Positions 52,942 to 61,564 of a stretch of 64,000 nucleotides of DNA are shown here, piece by piece (within the stretch, counting starts at the first letter, position 1; each line of letters starts with the position of its first letter). The notes under the pieces were generated by a model that was not told the origin of the DNA, did not search any database, and worked only from the letters and a program-made list of their open reading frames with translations. The stretch is from Streptomyces triculaminicus (lineage in GTDB: Bacteria > Actinomycetota > Actinomycetes > Streptomycetales > Streptomycetaceae), in the NCBI RefSeq assembly GCF_017349075.1, contig NZ_JAFMOF010000003.1, forward strand, positions 682,001 through 746,000. The letters run 5' to 3'. A program made the translations under genes and the position numbers.

Positions 52942-54524
52942 ATGACTCAGCCACCCTCCCTCCCCCACGCGGCGACGACCCGCGGACGCCCCAGGCCGAC
53001 GACCCGCGGACGCCCCAGGTCTGGGACACCCGCATCGAGGACCGCGCGCCGTCGCAGCCGGAGCCGCAGCCAGAGCCGCAGCCGTCGCCGCCCGCGGCCC
53101 CGGCGCCCCACGGCGGCCGGTCCTTCGCGGACGCCGCGACGGCCCCGCCCGGCTTCGGCCCCGCGCCGCAGCCGTTCGGGCCGGTGTCCGCCACGCCGGA
53201 CGCCGCCGCCGGCGGCCCGGCGGGAGGAGGTTCCACCAAGCGCCGCAAGGCCCTGGCCATCGGGCTCGGGCTGGCGCTGGTGGCCGGCGCGGGCACGGGC
53301 GGCTGGCTGCTGTGGGGGCGGGGAGGAAACGATTCCGCACCCAAGAAGAAGACGACCGCCGGGCCCATCGACGCCAAGCTCGACTGGATGGCGCCGGTGC
53401 CGGACAAGGACAAGAAGAACGCGGACGACTTCCCTCCGCCCTGGTTCACCAAGGACACCATCGTCCTGGCCACGCGGTACGCGGTGACGGCCTACTCCCG
53501 GGAGAGCGGCAAGCAGAGCTGGACCCTCCCGGTCAGCGGGCGCGTCTGCAGCACCTCCACCGGGTCGGACGGGGGAGTGGCGGCGGTCGTCTGGGGCAAG
53601 GGCGAGTACGACTGCGACAAGCTCATGGCCGTCGACATCGAGAACGGGCGGCAGCTGTGGTCGCAGGACGTGGTCGACTCCAGGGGACGCACACAGGGCC
53701 GGGACCTGGCGAACATCTCCGTCGACCACGGCAAGGTCACGCTGGTGGACGTCGTGGGCGATCCGTACGTCTACGCCGCCCGCACCGGAAAGCAGAGCAA
53801 GGCCTCCGACTACGGCTGCCAGCAGCAGGGTTCGGTGGTCAAGGGGTCCGGGCAGCTCACGCTCGCCCAGTGCGAGCTCATCACCGGGCGGCAGTTCATC
53901 CTGAACGTGGACCCCAAGAGCGGCCAGGAGAAGTGGACCTGGAAGGTCCTCAACGGCATCGCCGTGCAGAACGTCATCTCCGTCAGCCCCGCGGTGCTGG
54001 TGGTCGGCAGGGAGAACGACACCAGCGCCTCGGACATCGTCACCCTGGACGGCAAGGGCCGCATGGGCCCCCTGATATCCGTCTCCGCGGGCCCCTACGA
54101 CCTCGACGCCTGCAGGCCGCGGCATCTGGACTCCTGCCGCAGGGTGGTCACCGACGACAGGACGCTCTACCTCGCCACGAAGACCGACAAGGACAGCCTC
54201 AACTCCATCGCCGCCATCGACCTGGCCACGGGCAAGCCGCGGTGGACCGCTCCGCTCGGCGGCACCCGGACCAACCGTCCGCTCGCCATGCACGAGGGCC
54301 GTCTGCTCGTCTACCAGGAGGCCACCGAGGAAGAGGGCGGAAAGCTGCTCTCCGTCGACCCGGCGACCGGCGACTCCAGGGTCTTCATGAACCTTCCGCA
54401 GGAATCGGCCGAACGGGAGCGCACCCTCGCCCACATGGGCTCCGCCTACTTCCGTGACGGGCGCTTCTACATCGTCTCGGACATCGGCATGACCGACAGC
54501 ATGATGATCATGGCCTTCCACTGA
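52942..54524 (+). CDS. Membrane-anchored PQQ-like beta-propeller protein 1, frame broken
   Basis: About 527 residues when restored. A disordered cytosolic N-terminus (with the tandem DDPRTPQA/DDPRTPQV unit) leads to a single transmembrane helix (ALAIGLGLALVAGAGTGGWLLW) and an extracytoplasmic PQQ/BamB-like beta-propeller with Trp-containing blades such as WSQDVVDSRG and KWTWKVLNG. Four or more cysteine pairs may form disulphides. Read from the ATG at 52942, the frame breaks at once; one extra C in the C5 run 52962-52966 makes it read SLPPRGDDPRTPQ. Paralogous to the next gene. Its ESX-locus position suggests an accessory role in secretion; no function is proven. Confidence 0.78.
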
Positions 54525-54580
54525 CCGGGCCCCGCCGCCGGCCACCGAACGAGAACGCAGAGAACGCAGGAGTCCAGTCA

Positions 54581-56050
54581 GTGTCGCAACCACCGCCCCA
54601 CGGCTACCCGCCCCAGCCGGGCGACCGGTCCCAGCAGCCATCGGCGCCGCTGCCCCCGCTCGCTCCGCCCACGCTGCCGTCGCCCGTGATATCCGCCCCC
54701 GACCCCGCACCGGCCCCCGCCCGCCGGCCCGTGTGGCGGAAGCCCGCCGTCCTCGGCCTGGTGCTCGCCCTGGTGCTCGGCGCCGGCGGCTGGGCGCTGT
54801 GGTCCTTCCTGGGCGACGGCGGACGGGGCCACAAGAAGCCGGCCGCCGCCGCGAAGGACGCCGCCGGAACGGTCGCCTGGAAGGCCGGGGCGCGCACCAA
54901 GCCGGACGACAAGGGGATGAAGGAGGCGCCGGGCACCTGGTTCACCTCCTCACTCGTCGTCAAGGCCGAACCGGACATGGTCACGGCCTACGACGTCAGG
55001 ACCGGCGAGAAGAAATGGTCCTTCATCCTCGCCGGCTCGCTCTGCGCCGCCTCCCGGGAGTCCGAGGACAACGTCGCCGTCGTCGCGGTCCGGATCGGCG
55101 GCACGTGCGCGCGCATGCTGGCCGTCGACCTGAGGGACGGCCACCGGATCTGGGACGAGCTCATCGTCGACGACACGGACGCCGCCGCAGCGCTCATCCC
55201 CGAGAAGTGGAAGAACGCGCGCCTCGAGATCGCGCTCCACGCCGGCCACGTCTACGCGATCTGGGGCACCGGCGGACAGACGCGCCGCCTGAAGGACGGC
55301 AAGCGGGTCGAGGACGAGAAGTGGGACGCCTGCGAGATGGTCGACACCGCGGGCGGTGACCTGCTGATCGCCATCACCTACTGCGGCGACAAGGGCACCA
55401 CGATCCGGTCGCTCGATCCCGAGAAGCTCGACAAGCCCCGGTGGAGCAGGAAGATCGAGGAGAAGCAGGACGGCATCCTGTCCGTCGTCTCCACCGGCCC
55501 TCTGGTCATCACGCAGAGCCCGGGCAAGGCCGGCCCGGACGCCCGCTACGACTTCGTCGTCCTCGACCCGGCGAACGGAAACGACAGGATGCGCGTCCCC
55601 TATAACAGCTACTGGCGACTGGGCTTCTGCTTCCTCCCCACCTCCGGCTGCACCGGGGCCGTCGTCGACAAGAACGGCCTCTACGTCGCGGGCAAGGGCG
55701 TGACCATGGCCTACGACCTGGCCACCGGCAAGGAACGCTGGACGTACAAGGCCGACGCCGGCCGCGTCACCCTCCCCGTGTCCGTGCGCGACGGCGAGGT
55801 CGCCGCCTACACGCCCGCGACCGCCGAGCGCCGCGGCCGGGTCACCTATGTGTCCGCCGCGAGCGGGAAGGCCCTGCGCACGGTCGAGCACTCCGACCGG
55901 GAGGCGGACCGTAAGAACGAGGCGATGATGGCGAAGGTCCAGGGCTACCCGCGCCTGCGCAACGACCGTCTGCTGCTCATCGACGACGGCGAGTACGAGG
56001 ACGCGGGCAGCGGCATGATCTTCGCGATCAACGCACCGTCGGCGGACTGA
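54581..56050 (+). CDS. Membrane-anchored PQQ-like beta-propeller protein 2
   Basis: 489 residues from the GTG at 54581 (VSQPPPHGYPPQ). The layout matches its upstream paralogue: a Pro-rich cytosolic tail, a transmembrane helix (VLGLVLALVLGAGGWALWSF, about 60-80) and an extracytoplasmic propeller with AYDVRTGEKKWSFILAGSLC and AYDLATGKERWTYKADAG blades. The two are tandem duplicates in the eccB-mycP transcription unit, 56 bases apart. They probably face the cell wall. I have no evidence for a ligand. A strong hairpin follows. Confidence 0.85.
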   Translation: MSQPPPHGYPPQPGDRSQQPSAPLPPLAPPTLPSPVISAPDPAPAPARRPVWRKPAVLGLVLALVLGAGGWALWSFLGDGGRGHKKPAAAAKDAAGTVAWKAGARTKPDDKGMKEAPGTWFTSSLVVKAEPDMVTAYDVRTGEKKWSFILAGSLCAASRESEDNVAVVAVRIGGTCARMLAVDLRDGHRIWDELIVDDTDAAAALIPEKWKNARLEIALHAGHVYAIWGTGGQTRRLKDGKRVEDEKWDACEMVDTAGGDLLIAITYCGDKGTTIRSLDPEKLDKPRWSRKIEEKQDGILSVVSTGPLVITQSPGKAGPDARYDFVVLDPANGNDRMRVPYNSYWRLGFCFLPTSGCTGAVVDKNGLYVAGKGVTMAYDLATGKERWTYKADAGRVTLPVSVRDGEVAAYTPATAERRGRVTYVSAASGKALRTVEHSDREADRKNEAMMAKVQGYPRLRNDRLLLIDDGEYEDAGSGMIFAINAPSAD

Positions 56051-56057
56051 CGCCCGC

Positions 56058-56095
56058 GGAAGGGGCCGGGGACCAGCGCGTCCCCGGCCCCTTCC
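56058..56095. terminator. Hairpin between convergent propeller gene and bldB
   Basis: GGAAGGGGCCGGGGAC (56058-56073) pairs perfectly with 56080-56095 around a six-base loop. Serves both convergent genes. Confidence 0.8.
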
Positions 56096-56110
56096 ACGTC
56101 AGGGCACCCG

Positions 56111-56347
56111 TCAGGGCACCTCGATGTCGAACTCCCCGTCCCGCACGCCCAGGACGAACGCCCGCCACTCGCTCTCGGTGTACCGCAGCACGGTGTCCGG
56201 GTCCGCGGACGACCGCATCGCGACCGCCCCGCCCTCGAGATAGGCGATCTCCACCCGCTCCTCGGAGGTGTCGTCCGGCGCGCTGAGCCACTCGGCGCCC
56301 GAGATGTCCATGGCGTACAGCGCCGCCGTCTCTTCTTCTGTAGCCAC
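56111..56347 (-). CDS. bldB: DUF397 small protein, probably the developmental regulator BldB
   Basis: 78 residues, acidic, with the DUF397 signature: SGAEWLSAPDDTSEERVEIAYLEGGAVAMRSSADPDTVLRYTESEWRAFVLGVRDGEFD. BldB of S. coelicolor is a DUF397 protein required for aerial hyphae, and from memory lies beside the esx genes in the same position, so orthology is likely. The start is a GTG with GAGGAG nine bases ahead. It is divergent from esxB; its 192-base promoter region holds two tandem 22-base repeats (56365-56408). It is shorter than the S. coelicolor protein as I remember it. Confidence 0.75.
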   Translation of the reverse strand: MATEEETAALYAMDISGAEWLSAPDDTSEERVEIAYLEGGAVAMRSSADPDTVLRYTESEWRAFVLGVRDGEFDIEVP

Positions 56348-56364
56348 TGTCCGGGCTCCTCTTT

Positions 56365-56408
56365 CCGACTCTTTGCGGTCCGCGAGCCGACTCTTTCCGG
56401 TCCGCGGG
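56365..56408. repeat. Tandem 22-base repeat in the bldB promoter region
   Basis: Copies at 56365-56386 and 56387-56408 differ at two bases (unit begins CCGACTCTTT and ends GGTCCGCGRG). They lie 18 bases upstream of the bldB GTG, a place expected for an operator. S. coelicolor bldB is reported to be negatively autoregulated. Confidence 0.7.
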
Positions 56409-56471
56409 AGACCGACGCTAGCAACGGCCGCGGCCGCCGGGACAGGCTTTCGGCCGTTCCCTCGCGGTCAG

Positions 56472-56500
56472 TTGGGGCGCGTGCCGGGAGTGACTAGAGT
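56472..56500 (+). promoter_or_regulatory. Candidate sigma-HrdB promoter of esxB
   Basis: TTGGGG (56472-56477), 17-base spacer, TAGAGT (56495-56500), about 40 bases before the esxB ATG. Confidence 0.5.
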
Positions 56501-56539
56501 TGCGGTTTACGCATACTCATGGGGGAAGGGGCAAGGACC

Positions 56540-56944
56540 ATGTCCGGACAGTCCATCAATTACGAGACGTTCGCCAAGTTCGAGAACACCATCGGGGAGG
56601 TGACCGGCCACCTCTCCAAGAACCTGCAGAACCTGGCCAACCTGCTCGAGACCGTCCGGGCCGGCTGGCAGGGCGAGGGCGCCAACGCCTTCGTCACCGC
56701 GCAGCGCGCGCTCAACGACGACCACGACGCGCTGCGCCGCCTGATCGACGGCATCCACCAGGCCGCGATCGCCACCCGGCGCGCGACGAGCGCCAACGAC
56801 CACGACGTGCTCGCGAGCTTCAAGGGGATCGACGTCAACGGCGCGGCCGCCGGCGGCCACCTGGGCGGCATGAGCCAGGCCAACGGCGGCACCAGCGATG
56901 TGAGCGCCGGCCTCACCAGCAAGATCGACAGCTACTCCCTGTAG
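56540..56944 (+). CDS. esxB: WXG100 secreted protein EsxB
   Basis: 134 residues, helical-hairpin WXG100 family, with the WxG turn at W43-Q-G45 (VRAGWQGEGANAF). WXG100 proteins form heterodimers exported by ESX systems. The last 40 residues after the second helix (GAAAGGHLGGMSQANGG) are a Gly/Ser-rich extension beyond the usual ~100. It starts at the ATG at 56540; the frame extends 21 bases upstream to another ATG, with GGAAGGGGC ahead of the first. Co-directional with esxA, 57 bases apart. Confidence 0.92.
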   Translation: MSGQSINYETFAKFENTIGEVTGHLSKNLQNLANLLETVRAGWQGEGANAFVTAQRALNDDHDALRRLIDGIHQAAIATRRATSANDHDVLASFKGIDVNGAAAGGHLGGMSQANGGTSDVSAGLTSKIDSYSL

Positions 56945-57001
56945 GGAGCGGGCTCTCGAACCAGGCCGTTCACAGACCTATCGATTCCCAAGGAGCAACA
57001 C

Positions 57002-57310
57002 ATGTCCGGCAACGACGTCGACCTGAAGGTCAGCTACGCCCACGTCAGCGAACTGGCCACGGCCATCGACCAGGCCGCTGGCGTGGTGCAGAAGAACCTC
57101 GACGACATCTGGGCCGCCGTGCGGACCGTCTCGGGCAGCTGGACCGGTGAGGCCCGCGAGATGTTCAACGCGGCCGACACGCAGTTCCACGCGCGGGGCA
57201 ACCACATCCACGAGACGCTGGCGAAGATCGCGGAGACCATCCGGACCGGCAGCTCGCACTACGCCGAGACCGACCGCAAGGCCTCCCGCCTGTTCGACGT
57301 CAGCTACTGA
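57002..57310 (+). CDS. esxA: WXG100 secreted protein EsxA
   Basis: 102-residue WXG100 partner of EsxB. The WxG turn is W47-T-G49, flanked by two amphipathic helices. A YxxxD/E motif (Y87-A-E-T-D91) sits near the C-terminus, the general ESX secretion signal also recognised by EccC. The start ATG follows AAGGAGC. A bulged hairpin downstream separates it from convergent eccC. Confidence 0.93.
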   Translation: MSGNDVDLKVSYAHVSELATAIDQAAGVVQKNLDDIWAAVRTVSGSWTGEAREMFNAADTQFHARGNHIHETLAKIAETIRTGSSHYAETDRKASRLFDVSY

Positions 57311-57384
57311 GACGTCGACCAGCGAGCCGTACGGCTACCGAGTCGTACAGCGCTCACTGATCCATAGGGCCGCAGGCCCATGCG

Positions 57385-57418
57385 GTGAGCCCGCGCCCCG
57401 GGGGAGGGGCGGGCTCAC
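57385..57418. terminator. Bidirectional hairpin between esxA and eccC
   Basis: GTGAGCCCGCGCCCC pairs with GGGGCGGGCTCAC with a two-base bulge; it includes the eccC stop codon. Confidence 0.65.
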
Positions 57419-60400
57419 TGCTCCGGCACCCAGCCCAGCTGCACCAGCGGCGTCCCCCGCTTGCGGGAGACGAAGAAGCCCCGGCCCGGCGGCATCGGGC
57501 GCGGCCGGACGCCGCCGAGGACCTCGCCCTCGCCGGGGTCGCCGGACAGGACGACGCCCTGGGCGCCGAGCTCCTTCACGCGCTGCATGAAGGACTCGAA
57601 CATCGACCGGGACGCCCCCGCCGAGCTGCGCGCGATGATGAAGCGGATGCCGACGTCCCGTGCGAAGGGCAGGTTCTCCGTCAGGACCGACAGCGGATTG
57701 CCGCTGCCGGTGGCCACGAGCTCGTAGTCGTCGACGATGACGAAGAACCGCGGGCCGTTCCACCAGCTGCGCTCGCGCAGCTGCCGGGGCGTGATGCCGG
57801 GCTGCGGGGCGCGGCGGTCCATCAGCCCCTTGAGCGCGCCCGCGTGGACGGTCAGCGCCGAGGCGATCGGCGCGTACTCCAGGAGATGCGTCTCGGGGAC
57901 GACGTCCAGCAGCGCCCGCCGGTAGTCACCGACCACGATCTTCGCCTCGTCCGGGCCGTACCGCTCCGAGATCCGCTGGGCCAGCAGGCGCAGCAGGGCC
58001 GTCTTGCCGGACTCGCTCTCGCCGAAGACGAGGAAGAACGGGTCGGTCTCGAAGTCGACGAACACCGGCTCGAGGCCGGCCTCGTCGAGGCCGATGGCCA
58101 CGCCCAGCTCGGGGTGCTCGCCGCCCTTGGGCAGCTCGTCGGCGGGCAGCAGGCGCGGCAGGAGCCGCACCGGCGGGGCCGTCGGCCCCGGCCAGGACCG
58201 CGCGACGCTCTCCACCAGGGCGGCCGTCGCCTCCGTCATCGTCGCGGGGTCGCTGCCGGCGTCGATGCGCGGCTGGCCGCCCATGAAGTGCAGCTTCTCG
58301 GGGAGCTGGCCGCGGCCCGGGACGCCGGCGGGGACGTTGGCCGCGACCTTGCGGTCGAACTCGGAGTCCATGGTGTCGCCCAGCCGGAGCTCGAGGCGGT
58401 TGAGCAGCTGGTCCTTGAGCGCCGCCCGGACCTCCATGTTGCGGGAGGCGGTCACCACCACGTGCACGCCGTAGCCCAGGCCCCGGCTCGCGATGTCGGC
58501 GACGACGCCCTCGAGCATGTCGTACTCCTGGCGGAAGCCGCCCCAGCCGTCGATGACCAGGAAGACGTCGCCCCAGCGCTGGTCGGCGAAGTGGCCGGCG
58601 GCCCGCTGCCGCCGGTAGGTGCTCATCGAGTCGATGCCCTGGGCCCGGAAGTACTCCTCGCGGCGGGCCAGGATGCCCGCCACCTCGGCGACCGTGCGGC
58701 GCACCCGCTCCGGGTCGAGCCGGGAGGCGACGCCGCCGACGTGCGGCAGCCCGGCGACGGCGCTCATGCCGCCGCCGCCGAAGTCGAGCCCGTAGAACTG
58801 CACCTCCGCCGGGGTGTGGGTGAGGGCGAAGGCGGTGATCAGGGTGCGCATCAGCGTCGACTTGCCCGACTGGGGGCCGCCGACGACGAGCATGTGGCCG
58901 GCCGCGCCGGAGAAGTCGCGGAGGAGCACGTCGCGCCGCTGCTCGAAGGGCTTGTCGATCAGACCCAGGGGCACCACGAGCCGGCCGAGGTGCGGATGGC
59001 CGGCCGCCGTCAGGCCGCGCCCGGGCACCTCCTCCAGCCTCGGCAGCAGCTGGTCCAGGGACGGCGCCCGGTCCAGCGGCGGCAGCCACACCTGGTGGGC
59101 CGGCGGTCCCTGGCCCTCGATCCGGCGCACCACGACGTCCAGGACGGTGTCCGCCGTCGCGTCGTCCCCGCCCGGGACCGGCGTCGGGGCCGGCGCGGGC
59201 TCGGGGGCGGTGTACGTGACGGGGACGGGCGCCGCCGTGAAGAGCACGGGCCGGCGTTCGGCCGGCAGTCCCGCGCCGTCGGGGCCCGTGGACGCGCCCG
59301 CCCGGTACGGGCCGGAGACGTACGCCGCCTTGAACCGGGTCATCTCGTCCGTACCGAACTTCAGGTACCCCGAGCCCGGCACCGTCGGCAGGTGGTAGGC
59401 GTCGGGCACGCCCAGGGCCGTGCGCGACTCGGCCGCCGAGAACGTGCGCAGGCCGATGCGGTACGACAGATAGGTCTCCAGGCCGCGCAGCCGGCCCTCC
59501 TCCAGGCGCTGCGAGGCCAGCAGCAGATGGACGCCCAGGGAGCGGCCGATGCGGCCGATCTGGATGAACATGTCGATGAAGTCGGGCTTGGCCGTCAACA
59601 GCTCGCTGAACTCGTCGATCACCAGGACGAGTGAAGCCAGCGGCTCCAGCGCGGCGCCCGCGGCCCGCGCCCGCTCGTAGTCGTGGAGGTTGGCGTAGTT
59701 GCCCGCCGACTTCAGCAGCTCCTGGCGGCGCTGCAGCTCGCCGGTGATGGAGTCGCGCATGCGGTCGACCAGCGTCAGGTCGTCGGCCAGGTTGGTGATG
59801 ACGGCCGCGACGTGCGGCAGCCCCGACATCCCGGCGAACGTCGCGCCGCCCTTGAAGTCCGCGAGGACGAAGTTCAGCGTCTCCGAGGAGTGCGTCACCG
59901 CCAGCCCCAGCACCAGCGTGCGCAGCAGCTCGGACTTGCCCGAACCCGTCGCGCCGACGCACAGGCCGTGCGGGCCCATGCCGTCCTGGGCCGCCTCCTT
60001 GAGGTCGAGCATGACGGGGGAGCCGTCCTCGCCCACGCCGATCGGCACCCGCAGCCGCTCGGCGGCGTTCCGCGGCCGCCAGCTGCGCGAGACGTCCACC
60101 GCGGCGGCGTCGCCGAGCCCCAGCAGGTCGGTGAAGTCCCAGTCGGCCAGCAGCGGTTCGTCCTCGTCGTCGCCGCCCAGGCGCAGCGGCGCGAGCTGCC
60201 GCGCCAGCGCCTCCGCGGCCTCGGGCGACAGGGTGTCCGGCACCCCGTCGTACGTCGCGACCTGCGAGCGCAGCCGCAGCCTGCCCGGCCGCACCGTGAT
60301 CGCCAGGCCGCCCCGCAGCTCGTCCAGCTCGCCGGGCACCACCTCCACGACCGTCACTCCCTGCAGGCCCTCCGGCGCGGCGAAGGCCGAGTCCGGCGGC

Positions 60401-61368
60401 ACCGTCGCGCCCTCCAGCAGCAGCACCACGTGCGGCTGGTCGTGCGGAGGCCGGGTCTCACGGCTGAAGCGCGGACGGCCGTCCAGGTGCGGCCCCAGCA
60501 GCTCCTCCAGCTCGGTGAGGTCGTCACCGATCAGCCGCCGCGTCCCGGCCCCGTCGGCGGTGCCCGGCAGCTGCACATGGGGCAGCCACTTCGTCCACTC
60601 CCAGCGCGGTGCCGAGCCGCGCCCGGCGACCACCGCGACGATGAGGTCCTCCGGCGAGTGGAGCGTGGCGAGCTGGGCGACGAGCGCCCGCGCGGCGCCG
60701 TGCACCGTCTCCGCCTCGCCCGAGAGCGTCACGTGGTAGAAGGCGCGCAGCGACACCGCCACCGGCAGGCCGTCGAGCGAGCCGTGCACGGCCAGGAAGC
60801 GCTGCATGGCGCCCGCCGTCAGCGGCTCCAGCTCGTCCATGGGCGCCGTCTCCGGCGCTACCAGCGGGGTGGCGAGCTGCTGTGCGCCGAGCCCGATCCG
60901 GGCCTGCGCGAAGTCGTCGTCGGTCGCCCGCCGCTCCCAGACGCGGCTGCCCTCGGCCACCACCGACCACAGCTGGTCGGGCGCCGGGTGCAGGTAGTAC
61001 TGCGCGTCGCGCTGGCCGCGGGCCGTGCGCTGGACGGTCCGCCGGGTCTGGGCGAGGTACCTCAGGTAGTCGCGGCGCATGTCGGCCAGCTGCCCCTGCG
61101 AGCCCTGCCGGTGGCGGACGACCATGGCGACCGTCATGCCGAGCGTCGAGATCATCATCAGGACGCCCATGATCTTCATCATGGGGTTGGCGCCCGGCAT
61201 GAAGAAGTAGACCATCGACGACGCCATGCCCAGGGTGGGCAGCAGCTGCATCAGGATGCCGTCCTGACGGCCGCGCGGCAGCTCGGGAGGCGCCTCCAGC
61301 CGTAGTTCCTCGCCCGGCACCTCGGGCGGGAGCACCCGCGGCTGGCGTTTGACGACCACCTGGCTCAC
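57415..61368 (-). CDS. eccC: Type VII secretion ATPase EccC
   Basis: 1,317-residue motor of the ESX system. An N-terminal membrane region has two helices (GMASSMVYFFMPGAN and IMGVLMMISTLGMTVAMV). Three FtsK/SpoIIIE domains follow with Walker A GATGSGKS (about 473), GGPQSGKS (about 829) and GESESGKT (about 1118). Only the first has a complete Walker B with a catalytic glutamate (LVLVIDEFSELL); the others read VFLVIDGWGG and FFVIVDDYEL. I chose the GTG at 61368 (VSQVVVKRQPRVLPPE); an upstream TTG adds four residues. Convergent with esxA and divergent from eccD. Confidence 0.96.
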   Translation of the reverse strand: MSQVVVKRQPRVLPPEVPGEELRLEAPPELPRGRQDGILMQLLPTLGMASSMVYFFMPGANPMMKIMGVLMMISTLGMTVAMVVRHRQGSQGQLADMRRDYLRYLAQTRRTVQRTARGQRDAQYYLHPAPDQLWSVVAEGSRVWERRATDDDFAQARIGLGAQQLATPLVAPETAPMDELEPLTAGAMQRFLAVHGSLDGLPVAVSLRAFYHVTLSGEAETVHGAARALVAQLATLHSPEDLIVAVVAGRGSAPRWEWTKWLPHVQLPGTADGAGTRRLIGDDLTELEELLGPHLDGRPRFSRETRPPHDQPHVVLLLEGATVPPDSAFAAPEGLQGVTVVEVVPGELDELRGGLAITVRPGRLRLRSQVATYDGVPDTLSPEAAEALARQLAPLRLGGDDEDEPLLADWDFTDLLGLGDAAAVDVSRSWRPRNAAERLRVPIGVGEDGSPVMLDLKEAAQDGMGPHGLCVGATGSGKSELLRTLVLGLAVTHSSETLNFVLADFKGGATFAGMSGLPHVAAVITNLADDLTLVDRMRDSITGELQRRQELLKSAGNYANLHDYERARAAGAALEPLASLVLVIDEFSELLTAKPDFIDMFIQIGRIGRSLGVHLLLASQRLEEGRLRGLETYLSYRIGLRTFSAAESRTALGVPDAYHLPTVPGSGYLKFGTDEMTRFKAAYVSGPYRAGASTGPDGAGLPAERRPVLFTAAPVPVTYTAPEPAPAPTPVPGGDDATADTVLDVVVRRIEGQGPPAHQVWLPPLDRAPSLDQLLPRLEEVPGRGLTAAGHPHLGRLVVPLGLIDKPFEQRRDVLLRDFSGAAGHMLVVGGPQSGKSTLMRTLITAFALTHTPAEVQFYGLDFGGGGMSAVAGLPHVGGVASRLDPERVRRTVAEVAGILARREEYFRAQGIDSMSTYRRQRAAGHFADQRWGDVFLVIDGWGGFRQEYDMLEGVVADIASRGLGYGVHVVVTASRNMEVRAALKDQLLNRLELRLGDTMDSEFDRKVAANVPAGVPGRGQLPEKLHFMGGQPRIDAGSDPATMTEATAALVESVARSWPGPTAPPVRLLPRLLPADELPKGGEHPELGVAIGLDEAGLEPVFVDFETDPFFLVFGESESGKTALLRLLAQRISERYGPDEAKIVVGDYRRALLDVVPETHLLEYAPIASALTVHAGALKGLMDRRAPQPGITPRQLRERSWWNGPRFFVIVDDYELVATGSGNPLSVLTENLPFARDVGIRFIIARSSAGASRSMFESFMQRVKELGAQGVVLSGDPGEGEVLGGVRPRPMPPGRGFFVSRKRGTPLVQLGWVPEQ

Positions 61369-61564
61369 GAAACGGCTCAACCCCTCTGCGCGACGGGGCA
61401 GTTCCCTTCCGGTGCCCCAGCGGCCCCGGCCTCCCCTCGCGAGACGGTGATCCTATCGGCGTACGAACGTTCGCCCCGGGTAGGGTGACGAGCCGCCGCA
61501 ACGCGACGGTGTGACCGCGCGGATGAGTGGTCGACAGCAAACACAGCATCAGGGGGCAATCAGG

